A program made the translations under genes and the position numbers. Positions 58,053 through 64,000 of a DNA stretch of 64,000 nucleotides are shown piece by piece. Under the pieces are notes generated by a model. That model worked only from the letters and a program-made list of their open reading frames with translations, searched no databases and was not told the origin of the DNA. This DNA is from Paracoccaceae bacterium. GTDB taxonomy: Bacteria > Pseudomonadota > Alphaproteobacteria > Rhodobacterales > Rhodobacteraceae. Location: contig CACKSH010000001.1 in assembly GCA_902602765.1 (NCBI GenBank), positions 143,431 through 207,430 of the forward strand, in the 5' to 3' direction. The number at the start of each line of letters is the position of its first letter. The stretch's first letter is position 1.

Positions 58053-58101
58053 AAAAAATGATCAATCAATAATTTTACTTGCTAAGAATGGTTTGCCTTA
58101 A

Positions 58102-59319
58102 TCATTGTATTTCAGGTTTTTGAAGCGTGATTTGTGTCACATCACAATTACCACTTTCAAAAGTAGCAGCGCACGAAGTTAAATAAAAATTCCACATACG
58201 GCGGAACCTATCATCAAATCCCATACCACTAATTGTGTCCCACTGATCATTAAAAACTTCAAACCAACGACGTAACGTTTGGGAATAGCTTTTCCCAAAC
58301 TCAATAGAATGCTGAACGTTTAAACCTGCCTTTGCTACCTCTTGTCGCAGTACTGTCGGACTCGGCAACATTCCTCCAGGAAAGATATATTTTTGAATGA
58401 AGTCGACACCCTTTCTATAGACTTCCCAACGGGCATCGTGAATTGTAATTATTTGCAATGTCGCTTGTTTCCCAGGTTTAAGGCACTGCTTTACCTTATT
58501 AAAATATATCGGCCAATACTTTTCGCCAACAGCCTCAAACATCTCAATACTTGCAACGCCGTCATAAACGCCAGTTTCGTCTCTGTAGTCTTGCAGTTTA
58601 AGATTAACTTTATCACCTAGGCCGTTATTATTAATACGTTTTCTTGCAAAATCTAACTGTTCTTTTGATATGGTAAGTCCAGTTACTTTTAAGCCTCGCT
58701 CCTTAGCAGCGTACTCTGCAAATCCACCCCAGCCACAGCCAATTTCCAAAACATGGTCTCCAGGTTTAACACCCATCTGGTCAATCATACTGGCATATTT
58801 TGCAACCTGAGCATTTTCCAAACTCTCTTGGCTTGTACTAAATAAGGCGGAAGAATATGTCATAGTATCGTCAAGCCATAAACTGTAAAAATCATTACCC
58901 AAATCGTAGTGATAGCTTATATTTTTTAGGGCTTGGCGCTTTGAATTAGACTGAAACCAAAACCGCGCTTTTTCCCAAGCTCGCACAAGGCCCATTCCTG
59001 GAAATTCATCATACATGTCATCGTTATCTGCATGTATAAAATCCATAAAAGCCTGTAAGTCCGGTGTAGTCCACCACCCATCAAGATATGCATCACTAAA
59101 ACCCAGATCACCTTCACGAACTAATCGTGCAAAAACATCAGGATTATTAATAAAAACCTCTGCCACTGGGCCCGGCTTCGCCCCTTCTGCTCTAAATTGT
59201 CGTCCATCTGGCAAAATAAAATCTACCCGACCAGAATTTAACTTACGAACTAAATTAAATACTCTGACGAAGTAACGAGGTAAATTTTGTTGATTATCTG
59301 TAGATGTCAAAACTGACAT
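58102..59319 (-). CDS. cfa: Cyclopropane-fatty-acyl-phospholipid synthase family
   Basis: SYHYDLGNDFYSLWLDDTMTYSSALF, VLEIGCGWGGFAEYAA, FIQKYIFPGGMLPS. Confidence 0.93.
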   Translation of the reverse strand: MSVLTSTDNQQNLPRYFVRVFNLVRKLNSGRVDFILPDGRQFRAEGAKPGPVAEVFINNPDVFARLVREGDLGFSDAYLDGWWTTPDLQAFMDFIHADNDDMYDEFPGMGLVRAWEKARFWFQSNSKRQALKNISYHYDLGNDFYSLWLDDTMTYSSALFSTSQESLENAQVAKYASMIDQMGVKPGDHVLEIGCGWGGFAEYAAKERGLKVTGLTISKEQLDFARKRINNNGLGDKVNLKLQDYRDETGVYDGVASIEMFEAVGEKYWPIYFNKVKQCLKPGKQATLQIITIHDARWEVYRKGVDFIQKYIFPGGMLPSPTVLRQEVAKAGLNVQHSIEFGKSYSQTLRRWFEVFNDQWDTISGMGFDDRFRRMWNFYLTSCAATFESGNCDVTQITLQKPEIQ

Positions 59320-59322
59320 AAT

Positions 59323-60744
59323 TCAAAAACCCCTAGTTGAATATGCTTCCAATGCTCTATTTCGCCCCTCTTCAGGAGACGTGATAGCAGAAGGATAGAC
59401 AGATTCTTTATCAAATTTCCAGTGTTTTGGTATAGCTTTAAAATAAGCTAATGCACTCGCTGACGGAGCGTCTGATAATTCGGCAATCCATCGCTTTGTA
59501 TAGATACCTTTTGGATCAAATTTTTGAAGTTGAGTTACAGGATTAAACACCCGAAAATAAGGAGTAGCATCTGGTCCAGAACCAGCTGACCATTGCCACC
59601 CCATAGCGTTTGAGGCAGGATCCCAATCAATCAAGCACTCACTGAACCAATCTAAACCAATACGCCAATGCGTCATAAGGTGCTTAGTCAAGAATGAAGC
59701 AACGATCATTCTACCACGATTATGCATACGACCAGTGACATACATTTCACGCATGGCGGCATCGACAAACGGAATTCCTGTTCTTCCTTGTTTCCATGCG
59801 ATGACATCCCTGTGGTTCGGATCTGTTCGCCACGGAAAAGCATCCCATTCCTCTCGCCAATTTTTATTTACAATATGTGGCGTGTGGTAGATCAAATGAT
59901 ATGCAAAATCACGCCAAACTAATTCTTTTAAAAATGTCTCAGCTCCTTGCACACCATCTGCAACCATTGGAAAAGTGCTATTCCAGCACTGTTTTGGACT
60001 AATTTCACCCCACGCCAGATGATCAGAGAGCAAAGACGTACCATTTATTTGTGGTATATTACGATCGTCCGAGTAGTTGATTACTGGTCCACCAAGAAAT
60101 TTTTTTAGTTTAATCTGTGCTGCGAGCTCTCCTGCTTCCATGTATTGACTTAAGATTTTACGACCACGCGACATTTTGTTTCCAAGATTAAGATCCCCCA
60201 CAGATAGTGAATTGGGCCTTGAGCTGGGTGATGAAACTGATTTAGGCGATTGTAAGGAACGCTCCACGTCCCTATCTCTCACTGAATTCCAGAATGGAGT
60301 ATAAACTCTATAAAACCCGCCTGTTTTAGTACTTACTGTCCAAGGCTCAAATAAAACCTGCCCTCTGTAACTCGTAACCGAAATACCATTTGCCTTTAAA
60401 TCTTTCTTTATTTCGGTATCACGTGCGATCGCCTTAGGATCGAGGTCACGGGCCCATACGACGGAGGTTGCGCGGGTTTCTTTAATTAAATCGTGTAATA
60501 TACAACCTGCCGGTCCTTTCTTTATTAAGAGATATGAACCTAACCCCTCATATTGTTTTTGTAGGGATAAAAGACTTTTTTCCAATCGAAATTTTGGAGC
60601 TGCCCCCAATTCTGAGAACCATTCATCATAAATGAATACTGGAACCACTAAAGCACCGCTATTTACGGCTTCACTTAATGCTGGATTATCAGATATGCGC
60701 AAATCTCGCCGTATCCAATATAAAATTACTTGTTTGTCTAACAA
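59323..60744 (-). CDS. phrB: Deoxyribodipyrimidine photolyase/cryptochrome family
   Basis: YWIRRDLRISDNPAL; GRTGIPFVDAAMREMYVTGRMHNRGRMIVASFLTKHL; DWDPASNAMGWQWSAGSGPDATPYFRVFNP. Confidence 0.95.
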   Translation of the reverse strand: MLDKQVILYWIRRDLRISDNPALSEAVNSGALVVPVFIYDEWFSELGAAPKFRLEKSLLSLQKQYEGLGSYLLIKKGPAGCILHDLIKETRATSVVWARDLDPKAIARDTEIKKDLKANGISVTSYRGQVLFEPWTVSTKTGGFYRVYTPFWNSVRDRDVERSLQSPKSVSSPSSRPNSLSVGDLNLGNKMSRGRKILSQYMEAGELAAQIKLKKFLGGPVINYSDDRNIPQINGTSLLSDHLAWGEISPKQCWNSTFPMVADGVQGAETFLKELVWRDFAYHLIYHTPHIVNKNWREEWDAFPWRTDPNHRDVIAWKQGRTGIPFVDAAMREMYVTGRMHNRGRMIVASFLTKHLMTHWRIGLDWFSECLIDWDPASNAMGWQWSAGSGPDATPYFRVFNPVTQLQKFDPKGIYTKRWIAELSDAPSASALAYFKAIPKHWKFDKESVYPSAITSPEEGRNRALEAYSTRGF

Positions 60745-60762
60745 AACGGATCTCTAAACATC

Positions 60763-62001
60763 TTATATTATTGTATCTAGAGCATCTATTAACTTTTCAA
60801 TCTCCTCAGGCTTTGTATAATGAACATAACTTAATCTGAGCACACCTTTGTCGGCATCAATACCATGTGCCTCCAAAGCTCGGACAGCATAAAAATCCCC
60901 ACTACCAGCCATTACACCCTTAAGTGCTAATTCATTTGCAACTTGTTTGGGGCTCTGCTTGATATCCAGTGCTACTGTAGGTGCTCTCAATTCTGCCTCA
61001 GTTGGCCCCAGGAGCCTTACCGAATTTTTGCTTGTAGCCCATTCAAGGAGAGGCGGCATTATCTGAGTTTCGTGAGCTCTCATCAAATCGTGGACAAATT
61101 CACCTCGTTCGGTTGCAGATGCTGATGAAGTGCCACCGTGATGCATATGAAGAGTATCGATGTAATCAGCGATGCCTGCACAAGCCGCAATTTGTGCATG
61201 ATCTGGACCAGCTGGAGTAAAACGTTTTGATAAATATCTTGCATTAAAATAGTGACCTTGATTTGGAAGTATTTCTCCCAAATCCCTCCTCATAACCATA
61301 ACGCCTTGATGCGGACCGTATGTTTTATAGGAAGAGAACATATAAATATCAGCACCAATCTTGCCTACATTTGGCAAACCATGTGGCGCGTAGCTGACTC
61401 CATCTACGCATGCAAAAGCACCGAAGGATTGAATTAGACTAACAATTTTGGAAACGTTATTTATCTCACCAACAACGTTTGAGCAGTGAGGGAAGCAAAC
61501 GAGCTTAACTTGGTTTTCAAAAAGTTTTTGCAAGTCATTAATGTCTAGATGACCAGTATCTTTATTAAGCTGCCACTCTAAAATCTTAATTCCTCTATCA
61601 GCCAGCCTTCTCCAAGGACCAGTATTAGCCTCATGATCCTGATTTGTAACTATTATTGCATCGCCATCCTTCAACCAGCTGCCAAAGGCGTTAGCTAATA
61701 CATAGGTATTTTGGGTAGTTGAAGGACCAAAACTTACTTCGTCAGTCTCAACCCCAAGGATTGCAGCAAGACGAACCTGCGCTTCGTCCATTTCCTCACC
61801 TCCAAGCCGAGAGACATCATAATTTGAGTATGGCTGAACTTTCCTTTCTGTATAAAATCTATGCAATCTGTCTATAACCTGCTTGCAGGCGTAGGATCCT
61901 CCTGCATTTTCAAAGAACGCTTGATCTTTTAAGTTTGCTTGTGAAAAAGCAGGGAATTGCTGTCTCACAAAATCAATATCTAGCTGCATTAAATCTACCA
62001 A
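60763..62001 (-). CDS. Class V aminotransferase/cysteine desulfurase-like PLP enzyme
   Basis: FFENAGGSYACKQVIDRLHRFY, DQDHEANTGPWRRLA-type segment, FSSYKTYGPHQGVMVMRR (PLP Lys). Confidence 0.88.
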   Translation of the reverse strand: MVDLMQLDIDFVRQQFPAFSQANLKDQAFFENAGGSYACKQVIDRLHRFYTERKVQPYSNYDVSRLGGEEMDEAQVRLAAILGVETDEVSFGPSTTQNTYVLANAFGSWLKDGDAIIVTNQDHEANTGPWRRLADRGIKILEWQLNKDTGHLDINDLQKLFENQVKLVCFPHCSNVVGEINNVSKIVSLIQSFGAFACVDGVSYAPHGLPNVGKIGADIYMFSSYKTYGPHQGVMVMRRDLGEILPNQGHYFNARYLSKRFTPAGPDHAQIAACAGIADYIDTLHMHHGGTSSASATERGEFVHDLMRAHETQIMPPLLEWATSKNSVRLLGPTEAELRAPTVALDIKQSPKQVANELALKGVMAGSGDFYAVRALEAHGIDADKGVLRLSYVHYTKPEEIEKLIDALDTII

Positions 62002-62090
62002 TCGACAGAAGGATAATTACCAACGAACTTATAATTAATTAGGCAGTGTAAAGGTCATTAATAAACTAGGGACTTTCAATTCGAATATCA

Positions 62091-63083
62091 CTATTTATTT
62101 ACATCTATCACAACTCGACCTTTGATTTTGCCATTTTGTATATCTTTTCCTAATGAGGGAAGATCCCGAAGCGTTGCTTCGGTCATCATTGAGTCAAGTT
62201 TATTCAAAGGGAGATCCGACGTAATTCTGTCCCAGGCTCTCACGCGATTTTCATAGGGCTGCGCCGCACTATCAATGCCAAGCATATTAATTCCTCTTAA
62301 AAGAAAAGGTATCACATTAGCCGGCACCGCTGTACCACTAGCATTTCCAACCACCGCTACCGAGGCGCCATACTTAAGTTGGCCTAACAATCTAGCAAGC
62401 ATCTCACCACCAACGGCATCTACACACCCAGCCCAAGTCGCAGCCTCCATGGGTCTCTTAATTACCTCATTAAGATCACTACGCTTAACAATTTGCGAAG
62501 CACCAAGATTTTTTAAGTATTCAGCAGCTTCTGGCCTACCAGTAACAGCTGCTACGTCGTATCCTGCATGGGCCAGAATAGTGGTAGCCATCGAACCGAC
62601 TCCACCCGCAGCGCCAGTAACAAGAACAGGCCCTTCATCGGGTTTTAGACCTTTATCCTCCAAGGCTTGCAAGGCAAGCATTGCTGAAAACCCAGCTGTT
62701 CCAACGGCCATTGCTTGTTTTGTTGTTAACCCACTGGGAAGCGGAACTAACCAGTCAGCTTTCACACTCGCCTTTTGAGAATAGCCACCCCAGTATGCTT
62801 CACCTACACGCCAGCCAGTTAAAATTACTTTGTCTCCCTGTTTATATCGTGGATCAGTAGAACTTTCCACCGTGCCAGAGAAATCCACTCCTGGAACGTG
62901 AGGATAATTTCTAACCATTCCCCCTCCAGAACCCATACATGCGCCATCTTTCCAATTTACCGTTGAGTATTCAACCGCGACTATCACTTCTCCGTCCGGT
63001 AAATCGTCCATCGAAATCTGGGTTACAGCAGATGACGTATGTCCCTCTTCATCTTTACTTACAACTAGAGCATTAAACATCAT
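62091..63083 (-). CDS. acuI: Acrylyl-CoA reductase AcuI/YhdH-type MDR oxidoreductase
   Basis: EYSTVNWKDGACMGSGGGMVRNYPHVPGVDFSGTVESS, GPVLVTGAAGGVGSMATTILAHAGYDVAAVTGR; adjacent to dmdA. Confidence 0.88.
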   Translation of the reverse strand: MMFNALVVSKDEEGHTSSAVTQISMDDLPDGEVIVAVEYSTVNWKDGACMGSGGGMVRNYPHVPGVDFSGTVESSTDPRYKQGDKVILTGWRVGEAYWGGYSQKASVKADWLVPLPSGLTTKQAMAVGTAGFSAMLALQALEDKGLKPDEGPVLVTGAAGGVGSMATTILAHAGYDVAAVTGRPEAAEYLKNLGASQIVKRSDLNEVIKRPMEAATWAGCVDAVGGEMLARLLGQLKYGASVAVVGNASGTAVPANVIPFLLRGINMLGIDSAAQPYENRVRAWDRITSDLPLNKLDSMMTEATLRDLPSLGKDIQNGKIKGRVVIDVNK

Positions 63084-63092
63084 TTAACCTTC

Positions 63093-64000
63093 CTATATCC
63101 AAAATTTTTCCTTAACTATAGCATCCCTAGGCCCATCATTCGTGACTACTTGGACAGCTGTATCATCGTCCCAATGCGTCATTCGGACCATTCCAACCGC
63201 AACATTAGTATCAAAATCAGGAGAAAATGCAGCAGAACTTACTCTTCCAATTTTTTTTTCGTTAGCCATAATTGGCCACCACCTATCACAAACGCCCACT
63301 TCCGGACCACTAATGTCAATGGCCCTTATCATTTGCGTTGGGCCTTCTTTCGCAACTCGAAGCAAAGCATCTCTACCTACGCAACCCAACGCTTTTTGAG
63401 TATCGCAAAATTTTCCGAAGCCACACTCGTGAGGAGTATTTTTGTCAGTCATATCATTACCATAACTCAGGAGGCCACCCTCAATTCTTTCGATTAAATT
63501 TGGGCAACCAGCATGCACATTATATTTTTTGCCCGCTTCAAATAAAGCATTCCAAAGAGGCATTGCATTCTGATCACCCTCTACATAAATTTCAAAACCA
63601 CCCTGTTTTGAATAGCCAGAGCGCGCAACAATGAAATTCTGATTGTTGAATGCTAATTTTTTAAATCTAAAAAACCTTATATTTCTTACTTCATCACCGA
63701 AAACGTCTGCCATTAAGTCGTCCGATTTTGGACCTTGAACCGCTAAAGGGCTTACATCTGGCTCACCTACCAAAACATCGAGACGCCAGCCATTTGCAAT
63801 TCCTTTAACCCAATAAAGAAGATCACTATCAGCAATCGAAACCCACCAATGATCTTCACTAATTTTTACAGCGACAGGATCATTTAACATTCCTCCTGTT
63901 TCATCAACAATTGGAACGTAATAACATTGTCCACCATACATTTCTGTCAAGTCACGGGGTGTAAGCATTTGCATTAATCGAGCAGCATCTGGGCCTTTTA
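63093..64000 (-). CDS. dmdA: Dimethylsulfoniopropionate demethylase DmdA, 5' truncated by window
   Basis: CYYVPIVDETGGMLNDPVAVKISEDHWWVSIADSDLLYWVKGIANG; ARSGYSKQGGFEIYVEG; GCPNLIERIEGGLLSYGNDMTD; frame open past 63974 (KGPDAARLMQMLTPRDL). Confidence 0.9.
   Translation of the reverse strand, partial: KGPDAARLMQMLTPRDLTEMYGGQCYYVPIVDETGGMLNDPVAVKISEDHWWVSIADSDLLYWVKGIANGWRLDVLVGEPDVSPLAVQGPKSDDLMADVFGDEVRNIRFFRFKKLAFNNQNFIVARSGYSKQGGFEIYVEGDQNAMPLWNALFEAGKKYNVHAGCPNLIERIEGGLLSYGNDMTDKNTPHECGFGKFCDTQKALGCVGRDALLRVAKEGPTQMIRAIDISGPEVGVCDRWWPIMANEKKIGRVSSAAFSPDFDTNVAVGMVRMTHWDDDTAVQVVTNDGPRDAIVKEKFWI

Noticed and set aside
62275-62778. 167-aa plus-strand ORF
   Set aside because: Antisense to the well-supported acuI gene.

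Overview
AT-rich window from what looks like a free-living, probably marine, alphaproteobacterium (lineage inferred only from gene content: DMSP demethylase DmdA + AcuI, a TrgB-like/CysK pair, DUF6525- and DUF1289-like proteins). Coding is dense and mostly metabolic: pckA, agmatinase-like and agmatine deiminase-like genes, a zur/znuABC zinc locus with two COG0523 GTPases, two adenylate cyclases, a complete sugar-type ABC/oxidation operon, tRNA-Ser(GGA), alaX, an MscS channel, cysK, trgB-like, cfa, photolyase and acuI-dmdA. The window truncates genes at both ends (a MaoC-like dehydratase at the left, dmdA at the right). No CRISPR array, rRNA, transposase or recognisable intact defence system was seen. 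Best candidates for follow-up: (1) a GcvT/DmdA-like demethylase paralog clustered with a VOC protein, acyl-CoA ligase and AhpD-like protein (12.1-16.2 kb); (2) a possible old tRNA-Ser-associated island (about 40.05-52.75 kb) bounded by a 48-bp near-duplicate of the tRNA 3' end plus flank and carrying an uncharacterised sugar/sugar-acid operon; (3) a dispersed intergenic repeat family separating single genes at about 32.9-39.95 kb; (4) two flavin-split-barrel genes apparently co-transcribed with a GAF-adenylate cyclase; (5) a zinc regulon with shared Zur-box-like sequences linking znuA/zur to a COG0523-WD40-small protein operon; (6) an agmatinase-family protein whose GGDH metal motif reads GGDG. 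All family assignments come from reading motifs by eye; no database search was run.
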